NCBI GenBank assembly: GCA_937906495.1 | Contig: CALCVT010000053.1 | Span: forward strand, 1-33,993 | Reading direction: 5' to 3' | From: an uncultured Prevotella sp. | Lineage (GTDB): Bacteria > Bacteroidota > Bacteroidia > Bacteroidales > Bacteroidaceae | Length of the DNA stretch: 33,993 nt | Shown: piece after piece, positions 7,602 through 16,168 of the stretch | Layout of the letters: every line of letters begins with the position of its first letter | Position numbering within the stretch: the stretch's first letter is position 1 | Notes under the pieces: model-generated | What the model was told of the DNA's origin: nothing | The model's database searches: none | The model's input: the letters and a program-made list of their open reading frames with translations, nothing else | Position numbers and translations under genes: made by a program

Positions 7602-9995
7602 TCAGAAGTGCCACTTTACGTCAACCCCGAAGTGGCGAGGCTGGCTGTATTGGGCAAATCGGCGGTTCATACTGTCGAACGAGAAGGTAGCGTAGCGCGA
7701 TGCCGTCAGGTTACGTCCCCAGGCCTCAATGCGTACGTTTCCGGCCAGTTCAAAGCCGATGCGTGCTGCCAGTGTAGCATAAAAATTCTGTCCAAAGGTG
7801 TTAGCCTCATTCCATACAACTTTGCCTGCTCCGCGCACATCACCTCCAATGCTCCAGGCCTTGAAAAGGGTATGTTTGAGCGGTTGTCTGAAGTCGGCCG
7901 AGGCACTGAATGTATGTTCAGGCACATAGGGCACACGGTTGCCGGTATAGTCAACAATTTGTCCCGATGCTGTAGTGCCTAAGTTGTAGTTAGTAAACTC
8001 GGCATGTGTGTAGCCATAGGCGGCAGCCAATTGCAGTCTGCTATCGAACAGTTGTGAGCGCAGGGCAGCCTCAATGCCGCAGCTGCGGCTGCGTCCGGCG
8101 TTCACCATGATGCGTCCCATGCCGCTAACTGCAAATTGTGCCAACTGTTGGTCGCGTGTTTTCATATAGAACGCTGAGAGGTCGAGTTGCAGCATGCGGT
8201 CAATCAGGTTGAGGTGTGTGCCTGCTTCATAGCTCCAGGTATATTCTGGTTTGTAGTGCAAGGTTCCGGCATCGGGTACTTGAGGCGTATACTTGTCGAG
8301 TACGGCCGTCATGCCCTTGATGGCATTTTCTTTCATGGCCTCGGGCATAGGCAGTTTGTTAATCGTAGCAATGCTGTAGTCCTTTACACTGAGCATCATG
8401 TCGCGTTGCAGCAGCGATTGGCAAAGGTCAGAGTAGGCTTGGATGTTGTATCCGCCCGAGCGGTAGCCTTTAGCTACACTGAAATAAACATTGCCAAGTT
8501 CATTGGGTAGGCGGTAGCTGAGCGAACCTTTGGGCAATACTTGCCAGGAGTTGTGATAAAGGTGCTTGTTGAGTTGGGGTTTGACAGCCAGATTCGTGTC
8601 GAAATTCATGGCAGGTCCCATCGACATGCCAAAGTGGAAGGGAACTTCGCCGGTGCTGCCCGAATGGAGTCGGAGTTCGCGGTAGTCGTAATCAACACGC
8701 AAGCCAAGTGTGAGCGAAAGGCCCTCAATCAAGAGATCGTTAACGACCGATTGGTGAAACAGGGCCACGTTGGCCGAAGGGGTTACCAGGCGGGCATCGA
8801 AGGGAATCTGATTGCCCGTAAAGCCCAAGCTGATGCTCGGCTTGGTGGGCATTACACCGGCTAACTGTTTGTTCAGGTAGGATACACCATCTTCATAAAA
8901 AGTTACCGGACAGCCGGTGCGCAGGTATTGGTACATGCCAAACAGGCCTGTAGTCCATTGCCAGCGTCGTGGTCCGGCAGGGCTTTTTAGGGCAATTTCC
9001 TCGCTTACTGTGTGCATGTACTGTTTTTGTTCGAGCGAAAAAATGTCGGCTGCTGTAAAGTCCTGGTCCATAAACAGGCGGTCGTCGAGATGTTGGTAGG
9101 CAGTGATGGAACTGAGTACCATTCGGGGCAGGCGGTGTTCAACGTTCAGCCCGGTATTAAACAAGTGACGGCGGTAGCTGCTAGGGCGGTTTTGTGCCAG
9201 TGTGCCTAGAGTGGGGGGTGTGCTGCTTTTGGGGGCAGGTGATAAATTCTCTGTTAAAAAGTAAGGGCAGGCATCCTCATCGCTGTATTCGTACGAGGCA
9301 GTCCAGTCAACCTTTACCACATTCGTGGGTTGCCATGCCCAGCGCAGGCGTCCGCCGGCGGCTTCCGACCCATCTTGTTTGCCTCCGGTAGCGGCATTGC
9401 GGTAAAAGCCGTTTTCGCCGGTGTAGTAGGCGCTAAGACTGATGCCCATGCGGTCGGCAGGATGAAGATAGGTGGTTACCGAAGCCCGGCGTCCGCCCGT
9501 GCGCGATGTCCAGCCTGCACTCACGTCCGTGCCCGAATGGGTTAGCGGGTCGGCTGTGAATACGCGTATCAGTCCGCCCATGGTGTTGCGTCCGTAGAGT
9601 GTGCCTTGCGGACCGCGCATCACATCTACGCGGTCAATACCTTCAAACCGGAAGTCGTAGGCCGATTTATCGGTGTAAGGTACGTTGTCAACATAAAGCC
9701 CTACGGCAGGGGTGTTGATGCGTGAGCCAATGCCGCGGATGTAGCAGGCCGAAGTGATGCGGCTGCCGTATTCGGGCATGTAAAAGTTTGGGGCGTATGA
9801 AGCTAAACCATTGACCGATGTAACGCCTCGTTGTTCAAGTGCCGTTTGGTCGAATAGCGATACGCTCAAGGGCTGGCGGCGCAGTTGGGCCGTTTCCTTG
9901 GGCGAGGCTACTACAACGGCCTCTTCAATATTGAACTGTTTGAGCGAGTCGGTGTCGGCCGACAGTAAAGTTGTGAGTAACGGGATAATCAACAT
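7602..9995 (-). CDS. TonB-dependent outer-membrane receptor
   Basis: This 797-residue protein has a plug domain (about residues 25-150) with YIRGIGSR, VGLYVDNVPY and VDVMRGPQGTLYGRNTMGG, followed by a long beta barrel ending in aromatic WHF, as outer-membrane barrels do. It imports a ligand such as an iron complex or vitamin using TonB energy. It lacks the carboxypeptidase-regulatory N-terminal extension of SusC-type glycan transporters and has no SusD neighbour, so an iron, haem or cobalamin ligand is more likely than a polysaccharide (inference). The N-terminus is short for a signal peptide (MLIIPLLTTLLSA) and has no clean cleavage motif; a T7 tract lies just upstream of the ATG (see findings). 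It appears to be transcribed alone. Confidence 0.9.
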   Translation of the reverse strand: MLIIPLLTTLLSADTDSLKQFNIEEAVVVASPKETAQLRRQPLSVSLFDQTALEQRGVTSVNGLASYAPNFYMPEYGSRITSACYIRGIGSRINTPAVGLYVDNVPYTDKSAYDFRFEGIDRVDVMRGPQGTLYGRNTMGGLIRVFTADPLTHSGTDVSAGWTSRTGGRRASVTTYLHPADRMGISLSAYYTGENGFYRNAATGGKQDGSEAAGGRLRWAWQPTNVVKVDWTASYEYSDEDACPYFLTENLSPAPKSSTPPTLGTLAQNRPSSYRRHLFNTGLNVEHRLPRMVLSSITAYQHLDDRLFMDQDFTAADIFSLEQKQYMHTVSEEIALKSPAGPRRWQWTTGLFGMYQYLRTGCPVTFYEDGVSYLNKQLAGVMPTKPSISLGFTGNQIPFDARLVTPSANVALFHQSVVNDLLIEGLSLTLGLRVDYDYRELRLHSGSTGEVPFHFGMSMGPAMNFDTNLAVKPQLNKHLYHNSWQVLPKGSLSYRLPNELGNVYFSVAKGYRSGGYNIQAYSDLCQSLLQRDMMLSVKDYSIATINKLPMPEAMKENAIKGMTAVLDKYTPQVPDAGTLHYKPEYTWSYEAGTHLNLIDRMLQLDLSAFYMKTRDQQLAQFAVSGMGRIMVNAGRSRSCGIEAALRSQLFDSRLQLAAAYGYTHAEFTNYNLGTTASGQIVDYTGNRVPYVPEHTFSASADFRQPLKHTLFKAWSIGGDVRGAGKVVWNEANTFGQNFYATLAARIGFELAGNVRIEAWGRNLTASRYATFSFDSMNRRFAQYSQPRHFGVDVKWHF

Positions 9996-10068
9996 GGTGT
10001 TTGCATCAAAAAAAGGTAAAGTGCCGCATGGCGTTGTTGCTTGGAGTGTACCGGCGGCTTACGTGGTG

Positions 10069-10099
10069 CAAAGTTACGGGCTTTAATTTGTCTTAACAA
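10069..10099 (-). promoter_or_regulatory. Promoter for the TonB receptor gene
   Basis: On the - strand, TTG (10097-10099), 20 bases, then TAACTTTG (10076-10069) fits the Bacteroidetes consensus. Transcription would start near 10062, leaving a leader of about 65 bases. Confidence 0.7.
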
Positions 10100-10153
10100 T
10101 CCTTATTTATAGGTAGAACGCTCTCCGGGTATTTTTGTGTACTGCAAGTCTAT

Positions 10154-10198
10154 AAAAGAGCGGCTGCCTACTTGTTGAAGTTTACAAGCAGGCAGCCG
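10154..10198 (-). terminator. Terminator of the DUF3575/OmpA/multi-barrel operon
   Basis: CGGCTGCCTACTTGT (10161-10175) pairs with ACAAGCAGGCAGCCG (10184-10198) with one wobble, around an 8-base loop. On the - strand the stem is followed by CTCTTTTATAG. It sits about 80 bases past the stop of the 931-residue protein. Confidence 0.8.
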
Positions 10199-10276
10199 TT
10201 ATTGCAGGTATTGCACGTTGGCAGAATAGAAAGTAGAGAACAATAATGTTCAGCAGAGGAATGGATATGCCGGTAC

Positions 10277-13072
10277 TTAGAAGCAGTATTTGGTGCCGAC
10301 AGTCAGTGCGGCTGCACCTTCAAAAGGCCGTGACGAAGCGTAGGGGCGGATGTGTTTGGAAAGGAACATACCCTCGGGCTGTACAAACAATTCTACCTCG
10401 GGCGATACCTTCCAACCGGCTTGCAGCGCAAACTGGAAGCCCGGTGTTACTTGTGCTTCAGTGCCACGGCGTTTGCTGATTTGGAGCGAAGCTCCGGCTA
10501 TACCGGTGAGTTGGAAAACCTTGTCGGCCGTTGACTCGCCGGTTATAGCACTGCGCAGGTTGAGCAGATAGTTGGCACCGATGGCAGTTACATCGTCCTT
10601 TTTACGTGAGTTAAAGTTGGTATGTGCGTGCGAAAGGGTTGCCTGCACACCATGCAGTCCGTTCAGCCATTGTCCGTACGACAGGCCGCTTAGCACGGCA
10701 AACTTGTCTTTACGACCGGCGTAGTGAATGTTGTGCGAGTAGTAGGCCGAACCGATGGCAGCCGAAACAAAGTGCTTGCGCTCGGGTGCGGGCAGTTCTT
10801 TCAGCCCTTCGGGGCGGTTAAAACTGTAGTCAACACCGAGCAGGAGTTGCGGCTGAATGTGGGCGCGTCCCTGGTTCTTGAGGCGTTTTGACATGCGGTA
10901 GGCCAGCTGAGGCTCAAGGTAAAGGCTGACGGGACCTCCAACACGTACCGAGAGTTGGCCACCGGCATGGATGTCGGCCACAAACTTGGTGCGTTGGTTG
11001 TAGTAGTCGATTCCCATGTTGAAGCCTGCTAGTGCCCTGATACTGACTACGCGGTTGGGGTCGTAGCCATAGGTGTGGGCCGTGAGGTCGGCCACGTAGT
11101 CGGCACCTGTTACGAGCGTGCCGTAGTATTTGCCCTGTGGACGGTTTACAAATCCTTGTACATTGGCTCGCCATGCTGAGACGGGCGAGAACCAGTGCGT
11201 GTAGCTGAGTCTGCCTGACGGACCATAGTACTGACTGTTTCTGATTCCGTTGAGCTGGGTGGCTACACCGCCGGCAAAGGAGATGGATGAGGGCAACCCG
11301 CCTTCGTCCTCAACCACCTGGTACATGGCTTTGCGGTCGTAGCCGCGCAGTGCCAATTGTACACCGGCTGAGGCCGAGGCTATCCAGTCGAGTTTACTGT
11401 TGCGGAGCGCAGTGGGCAGATAGTGTTTGCCATAGGCTTGCAATTTGGGCTCGATGTAGAGTCCGAGCATCGGGTTGAGGTGCCATGAGGCTCGTAGCGA
11501 GGCATTCATACCAAAGAATACCTGCTGGCGTGCTTGCCTTCTCGAAATGTTCATGCCCAAACCAGTCGATAGATCGAACACGCGGTCGGGGTCGTAGCCG
11601 CAAAGGGCATTCGTTAAATGAAACAGATAGTCGGCACCTACGTCTACGTGTTTCAGCCGTTTGCCTTCGGCATATTGTGTTTCGGCGCCTTGTGCCCAGA
11701 TGCGCACGCCATGCAAGTTGTTGAACCATTTACCTACGGCAGCATAAACTTGCGGGCGGATAAAGCCGTCGATGTTTTTTTCAGCATTGCGTGTAATAGG
11801 CAGGTTGCCACCAATACCACCTTCAATAAAGTAGTAGTTGTGTTTGAGTGAGGCATTCTTGTCGTTGTCTGAGCCGTTGTGCGCGTTTGGGTAGTCAAAG
11901 TAGTAATTCATACCAATAAGCGCATTCGGCATGATGTGCCAACTGTTGTTGGCGTAGTTATTGAAGTTGGAGGCGTAGGCATCAACGCGAGGTTCGAAGG
12001 TAAGGCCAATTTGATTGTTGAGGCGCAGTACGCCTTGAAATCCTCCGCCTGTTCCAAAAATGGTGTGAGCTCCCAGTGCGGTCATACTGGCATTGATGCC
12101 GGCACCGGCCACCAGGTTCACAGCCCATTTGCGGTCGCTGCGTGGTCCGCCAAAGAGTGAGTGAAGGTTAAGCAGGTAGTCGAGTTGTACACCAAATGCC
12201 TTGAGGTCCTCGCCATTGCCGAGTTTTTGATACGTAGCGTTTCCTGCCAGTCGGATACCATGATAAGGGTCAAAGTCTTTTCCCAATCCTAAGAGGAAGT
12301 GTCCTCCCCACTCTTTGCATCTCGAGGCGGTCGATTTGCCCGGCAATATTGAGGGTCCGCCTGCCAATGTCAGATACATGCCATCGAGTATGCGTGGTTT
12401 GGACAGGCTGTCGTTGTTGGTGGCCGCTGTTTGCGGGCGTTGTGTGCCGAGTCGGTAGCCCAATCCGGCCGTGAGGTTGGCATGAGGCTTGAATTTTCGC
12501 CATTCGTTGTCGTTGGTTATACGGCTGTCGAGCATGCCAGCCTGTGCTTCGAGGTAGAGGTAGGTAAATGGCGAGAGTGCATATTGACCGCGCAATCCCA
12601 GATGTGCTTCCCAGGCAGATTGCTGTTTGTCGTTGCTGTTAGCTAATTTGACTCCTCCACCGGCTATGCCGTACACTTCAAAGCGTTTAGGAGTGGTATA
12701 GTTTCGGTTAGCAACAGCCGTAATGTTGAGCAGATAATCAAGGCTGAATGAAGCAAAGTCAATATCAAGGTTTTGGTGATACATCCTTCCGCCGTCAATG
12801 CCCAGTCTCCATCCGTGTTCGGGGGTAGCCCAGTCGCCCACGTGCAAGCCGCCTTGTACCCCTGCCTTCAGGTTAGAGCGTCCCATGACATTAAGTCCCC
12901 CTCCAATTTCGGTAAAGAGGTGGTCGCCAAAGCGTTTGTTGGGGTAGTGCTTGGTAACGGCAGGTTTTTGCAGCAGGTAGTCGAGTGCATTTCCCTGCAG
13001 TTGGGCTGTGGCATTTACGCTGGTAAGCCCCAAGAGGCAAATGCCGAGGCAGCGCGTATATATTTTGTTCAT
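10277..13072 (-). CDS. Outer-membrane protein with five tandem barrel-like repeats
   Basis: I do not recognise a named family for this 931-residue protein. After a signal peptide (MNKIYTRCLGICLLGLTSVNATAQ) it contains five divergent repeats of about 165 residues (about 48-210, 230-393, 411-577, 590-752, 765-931). Each has a mid-repeat strand of the type DYLLNIT, DYLLNLH, DYLFHLT, DYVADLT or NYLLNLR, and a later strand of the type YLYLEAQ, LTFEPRV, LYIEPKLQAYGK, LYLEPQLAYRMSK or LFVQPEGMFLSK. The alternating polar/hydrophobic pattern and C-terminal Phe (YCF) indicate outer-membrane beta structure. Each repeat is about the size of a small eight-strand barrel. It is the last gene of a three-gene operon, 17 bases after the OmpA/TPR gene. 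Whether it forms five barrels or one large one cannot be told from sequence. Confidence 0.8.
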   Translation of the reverse strand: MNKIYTRCLGICLLGLTSVNATAQLQGNALDYLLQKPAVTKHYPNKRFGDHLFTEIGGGLNVMGRSNLKAGVQGGLHVGDWATPEHGWRLGIDGGRMYHQNLDIDFASFSLDYLLNITAVANRNYTTPKRFEVYGIAGGGVKLANSNDKQQSAWEAHLGLRGQYALSPFTYLYLEAQAGMLDSRITNDNEWRKFKPHANLTAGLGYRLGTQRPQTAATNNDSLSKPRILDGMYLTLAGGPSILPGKSTASRCKEWGGHFLLGLGKDFDPYHGIRLAGNATYQKLGNGEDLKAFGVQLDYLLNLHSLFGGPRSDRKWAVNLVAGAGINASMTALGAHTIFGTGGGFQGVLRLNNQIGLTFEPRVDAYASNFNNYANNSWHIMPNALIGMNYYFDYPNAHNGSDNDKNASLKHNYYFIEGGIGGNLPITRNAEKNIDGFIRPQVYAAVGKWFNNLHGVRIWAQGAETQYAEGKRLKHVDVGADYLFHLTNALCGYDPDRVFDLSTGLGMNISRRQARQQVFFGMNASLRASWHLNPMLGLYIEPKLQAYGKHYLPTALRNSKLDWIASASAGVQLALRGYDRKAMYQVVEDEGGLPSSISFAGGVATQLNGIRNSQYYGPSGRLSYTHWFSPVSAWRANVQGFVNRPQGKYYGTLVTGADYVADLTAHTYGYDPNRVVSIRALAGFNMGIDYYNQRTKFVADIHAGGQLSVRVGGPVSLYLEPQLAYRMSKRLKNQGRAHIQPQLLLGVDYSFNRPEGLKELPAPERKHFVSAAIGSAYYSHNIHYAGRKDKFAVLSGLSYGQWLNGLHGVQATLSHAHTNFNSRKKDDVTAIGANYLLNLRSAITGESTADKVFQLTGIAGASLQISKRRGTEAQVTPGFQFALQAGWKVSPEVELFVQPEGMFLSKHIRPYASSRPFEGAAALTVGTKYCF

Positions 13073-13089
13073 TATCTTCTTTTTCGTTT

Positions 13090-15165
13090 TTACTTCTTTT
13101 GTTTGTCGAGCAGCAGGTCGTTCACGTCACCGTCTACGAGCGCTGTTTTCTCAAGTTCTGGATTGGCCTTTAACGCTTTTTTTAGAGCCTCGTAGGCCTC
13201 GAGCGGTTTTTCGAGTCGGTTCAGGCAGATGGCTTGCAGATAGTGTGTCAAAGCCTGTTCCTTGGGCAACTGTTCGCAAATGGCCAAAGCTTCTTCATTG
13301 CGTTTGAGTGCCAGCAGCATGAGCGCTTCGTTTTGTTTGCCGGTAGCAGCAATGGTGGCAAAGTTTTCGGCATAGCGTCCGTTGAGTGCACCGCTAATGG
13401 CATGCAGCAACTTGTATTCGTCGGTAACAGGTAAGTAAGTTGTTACTGAGTCGGCAGCTGCATATTGGCCGTTGGCAATGAGCGCAATGGCATGGTTGGC
13501 ATTTACTGTGGCTGGAGCTTTTTCGCCGGTAAAGGGGGCGAGCAGTTTGGGTTCGGAGGCATTGCGTTGGATAAGGAGTGCCTGGAGGTCGTTGGCTGCA
13601 ACCATAAACGAGGGATAAAGTTCGAGCGCCTGACGCAGGTATTTTTCGCGGAGTTCCGTGTCGTCGGTTTCGCGGTAGAGTCTGAAGTACTCGTAGCGTG
13701 AGAGCTGTCGGTAGTCCTTATTATAGAGTGCCTTGATTTCGTCGATGTTCAGTTGTCTGAAGATGGTGTACTCCATGTTGTACCCTACGGCGCGGAGTTG
13801 CGGCAGGTAGGTATTGAGCAGGAGGGGTCTGTAGCACTTAAGCCGGCGTATGTGTTGTCCTTGTGCGTCGATGTGCTTGTACTTTTCGATAATGTCCTCA
13901 AGTTGTCCGGCCTCGGTAAACAGACTGTCTTTGCGCAGCAAACGAGCCACCTGGTCCCAGCCGGCTACTTCGGCGTTCGAACTGAACTTCATGTTAGTGC
14001 GCAAGTGGGCCGGCACGCGTTCACGCAGGTAGTTGAGTGCGTAGTCCATGCGCTTTTGTGCCAGTTTCAGGTTGCTGGCGTAGCGTCCATCGGGCGATGA
14101 GGTACCCTCAATGTTGAGTGCCTGCAGAGTAGCATCGGGCGTTTGCTCGATGTTGCGTATCTGCTCCTCGAGTTTTTGTATTTCGGCTTGGTTGTGTGGG
14201 TTCTCAGGGTTGAATTCAGCCTTTCCGATGTCAAAGCGCAGGTCTATTTGTCCTTTGCTGGCTCGCAGTTGCTTTTCGGCCTTGGGGTAGAGGGTCGTGT
14301 CGGTAATTTCGTGAGCACTGAATGAGTAGTCAAGCCAGCGCAGTGGGTTTACCGTACCTTTGGCAATGGTGGTAGTATCGCGGTAACATATTTTGTTATA
14401 GTCCTCGATGGCCATGTAAACGTTGCAGCTGTATTCATCTTTAATGCGTTCGATGTAGATGGAGTCGCTGTAGCCAATGATGTCGTTGGTACGTCCCTTT
14501 TCGCGCATGCTACGGTTGCGTACGGCAACGTAGTTGGCCAGCGGGTCACCTTTATCCATCTCGAAGTCGTACATGCGCTGCTGGGTGCGGTTGTAGGTTT
14601 TGGCATCGTACACTAACGGACGCATTAAAATGTCGGTACCCGTAGTATTGTTGCTCAGTATAGGCTGTACGACCAGGCGGGTATCGATGCCGAACATTTC
14701 GCGCGGAACGCGAACGCGGGTACGAATGTGCAGGTAGTTTCCCTTAACTTCAATGTCGGTTTGTTCGGGCTGTACACGGTCGGTGATGCGCTTGGCCACC
14801 ACTTCGGTCGTGTTGAGAAAGTAGTCCTGCTCTTCCATGTTTACCTCAACAAAGTTTCCCTCTTTGAGTTTGACAGTGCGGCGTTCGGCTCCCACCATCG
14901 AGAAGATGAGGGTAGACTTGGGGCGCACATCAATGGCAAAACGGCCGTCCTGGTCGGTTTGGGTAAGCAGGCGTTTGCTATCTTGATCAATAATGTTTAC
15001 ACCATATAGCGCGTTGCCCTTATTCTTGGATTTTACAACGCCGGTTATACGTATAACTTCTTGGGCTGCCACCTGGCCTATACAGCACAGGGAGCATAAA
15101 AGCAGTTGTAAAAATTTTGGTCCGGGGTGTAAAATGCTCAGCAGGCGAGTTATTGTTTGTTGCAT
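13090..15165 (-). CDS. Carboxypeptidase-regulatory/OmpA-like/TPR envelope protein
   Basis: This 691-residue exported protein has a signal sequence ending near AAQ (residues 33-35) and a carboxypeptidase-regulatory-like beta domain (about 37-110: ITGVVKSKNKGNALYGVNI). A region unique to this type of protein follows, then an OmpA-like peptidoglycan-binding domain (about 305-385: IDLRFDIGKAEFNPENP, then GTSSPDGRYASNLKLAQKR), and a C-terminal half with TPR-like helices (for example LKRNEEALAICEQLPKEQAL near residue 610). It should tether an outer-membrane assembly to the cell wall from the periplasm. It starts 42 bases after the DUF3575 gene and ends 17 bases before the five-repeat gene, so the three are one operon. 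Similar proteins sit with DUF3575 genes at fimbrial loci of Bacteroidales, but no fimbrillin gene is present here. Confidence 0.82.
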   Translation of the reverse strand: MQQTITRLLSILHPGPKFLQLLLCSLCCIGQVAAQEVIRITGVVKSKNKGNALYGVNIIDQDSKRLLTQTDQDGRFAIDVRPKSTLIFSMVGAERRTVKLKEGNFVEVNMEEQDYFLNTTEVVAKRITDRVQPEQTDIEVKGNYLHIRTRVRVPREMFGIDTRLVVQPILSNNTTGTDILMRPLVYDAKTYNRTQQRMYDFEMDKGDPLANYVAVRNRSMREKGRTNDIIGYSDSIYIERIKDEYSCNVYMAIEDYNKICYRDTTTIAKGTVNPLRWLDYSFSAHEITDTTLYPKAEKQLRASKGQIDLRFDIGKAEFNPENPHNQAEIQKLEEQIRNIEQTPDATLQALNIEGTSSPDGRYASNLKLAQKRMDYALNYLRERVPAHLRTNMKFSSNAEVAGWDQVARLLRKDSLFTEAGQLEDIIEKYKHIDAQGQHIRRLKCYRPLLLNTYLPQLRAVGYNMEYTIFRQLNIDEIKALYNKDYRQLSRYEYFRLYRETDDTELREKYLRQALELYPSFMVAANDLQALLIQRNASEPKLLAPFTGEKAPATVNANHAIALIANGQYAAADSVTTYLPVTDEYKLLHAISGALNGRYAENFATIAATGKQNEALMLLALKRNEEALAICEQLPKEQALTHYLQAICLNRLEKPLEAYEALKKALKANPELEKTALVDGDVNDLLLDKQKK

Positions 15166-15207
15166 AGCAATGGAGTAGTTGTAAAGAATCAGAAAGAGAG
15201 TGGATGC

Positions 15208-15759
15208 TTACTTGATGATGTATACAAAAGTCAGCCCCACTTTGAGCGGAGCAGCCAGCCAGCGTTTATTGTTGGCATTGGCAGGGGCATTGGTGGTGGC
15301 TGCATATTTGCGTTCTTTTACGCGCAGCAGACCAACGCCGGCTGTAGCCTCCATGCTCCAGCGTTTGCTCAACACAAAGGAGTATCCGTAGGTAGGGCCT
15401 ACGCCGTAACCGTTGCCCTCGTGGGTAGTTTGGTCGTAAGTTAGTTTATAGTCGCTGACGAGAGCCATCAAGCCAATAAAATGCCCAGCTTGAGGGCGGG
15501 CGCTGAACCAGTAGCGCATTTCGGGCATAACACCCGCCATACGTGTGTTGACTTTCGAAATGTCAAATCGGTTAAAGGCTGTTTCGAGGTTGAGTGTAAG
15601 GTGGCGGTTGAGCCGGAATTCTGCTCCAAGGTTGGGCGTAGCGGCAGCCCAGTAGAGTGCATTGGTCTTGACCGATACACGTTGGGCAAAGGCTGTAAGG
15701 CTGCAGGCAGCCAGCAGGGTAGTGAACAGCGGGCGTATGGCTTTTGATATGTGAATCAT
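15208..15759 (-). CDS. DUF3575 outer-membrane barrel protein
   Basis: This 183-residue protein starts at the ATG ending at 15759; an upstream in-frame start at 15780 would be TTG and would precede the natural signal peptide (MIHISKAIRPLFTTLLAACS, cleaved after AFA). VSVKTNALYWAAATPNLGAE directly after the signal peptide, and the following NRHLTLNLETAFNRF, are typical of DUF3575, a small outer-membrane beta-barrel family of Bacteroidales. It is first in a three-gene operon with the OmpA/TPR protein and the five-repeat protein. Expected role: structural outer-membrane component of that assembly (inference). Confidence 0.85.
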   Translation of the reverse strand: MIHISKAIRPLFTTLLAACSLTAFAQRVSVKTNALYWAAATPNLGAEFRLNRHLTLNLETAFNRFDISKVNTRMAGVMPEMRYWFSARPQAGHFIGLMALVSDYKLTYDQTTHEGNGYGVGPTYGYSFVLSKRWSMEATAGVGLLRVKERKYAATTNAPANANNKRWLAAPLKVGLTFVYIIK

Positions 15760-15946
15760 TGGGTTGATAATAGCTAGCAATAAGGGTCTGAAAACAATGA
15801 CTGTTAATTAGGATAAGTTCTTGACGGGTGGAAGGCTTTATGATAATATTGTTCCGGACTGGAATCTAAATTCCGGCAAGCCACATTTTGTAAAGTTTCT
15901 GAAGTGTTGATAGGTTGGAGTGATTTTAGTGTCGTAGTTTGGACTG

Positions 15947-15954
15947 CAAAATTA
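15947..15954 (-). promoter_or_regulatory. -7 box for the DUF3575 operon
   Basis: TAATTTTG on the - strand fits TAnnTTTG; no clear -33 box is seen at the expected distance. It would give a leader of about 180 bases. The rest of 15760-16093 shows no gene I can support. Confidence 0.5.
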
Positions 15955-16093
15955 GTAATTTTTTTGGGCGTATGATACATGTTGTTCGCTAAAAATACTT
16001 TGATTTTCCATGAAGAATGTGTGGCGTAATGGTTGCAGTTCCTTAAAAAATAAGTAATTTCGGTAGTGGGCTGATGTCTGTTATCGGTTGTTT

Positions 16094-16153
16094 GTGAGTC
16101 CGGCATACAGGTATTAAGCGGTTAAAGACCGTTTGGCCGTATACCGGGCTCAC
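16094..16153 (-). terminator. Stem-loop after the sulfatase gene
   Basis: GTGAGTCCGGCATAC (16094-16108) pairs with GTATACCGGGCTCAC (16139-16153) with two mismatches that become G-U pairs in one of the two RNA strands. It lies 15 bases past the sulfatase stop. No U run follows on the - strand, so it is a weak terminator or a 3'-end protecting structure. Confidence 0.4.
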
Positions 16154-16168
16154 AAGTAGTTGTTACGG

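Noticed and set aside
15804..16106. 100-codon frame on the - strand upstream of the DUF3575 gene
   Set aside because: It spans the predicted promoter of that operon and part of the sulfatase stem-loop, and has no recognisable domain or signal.
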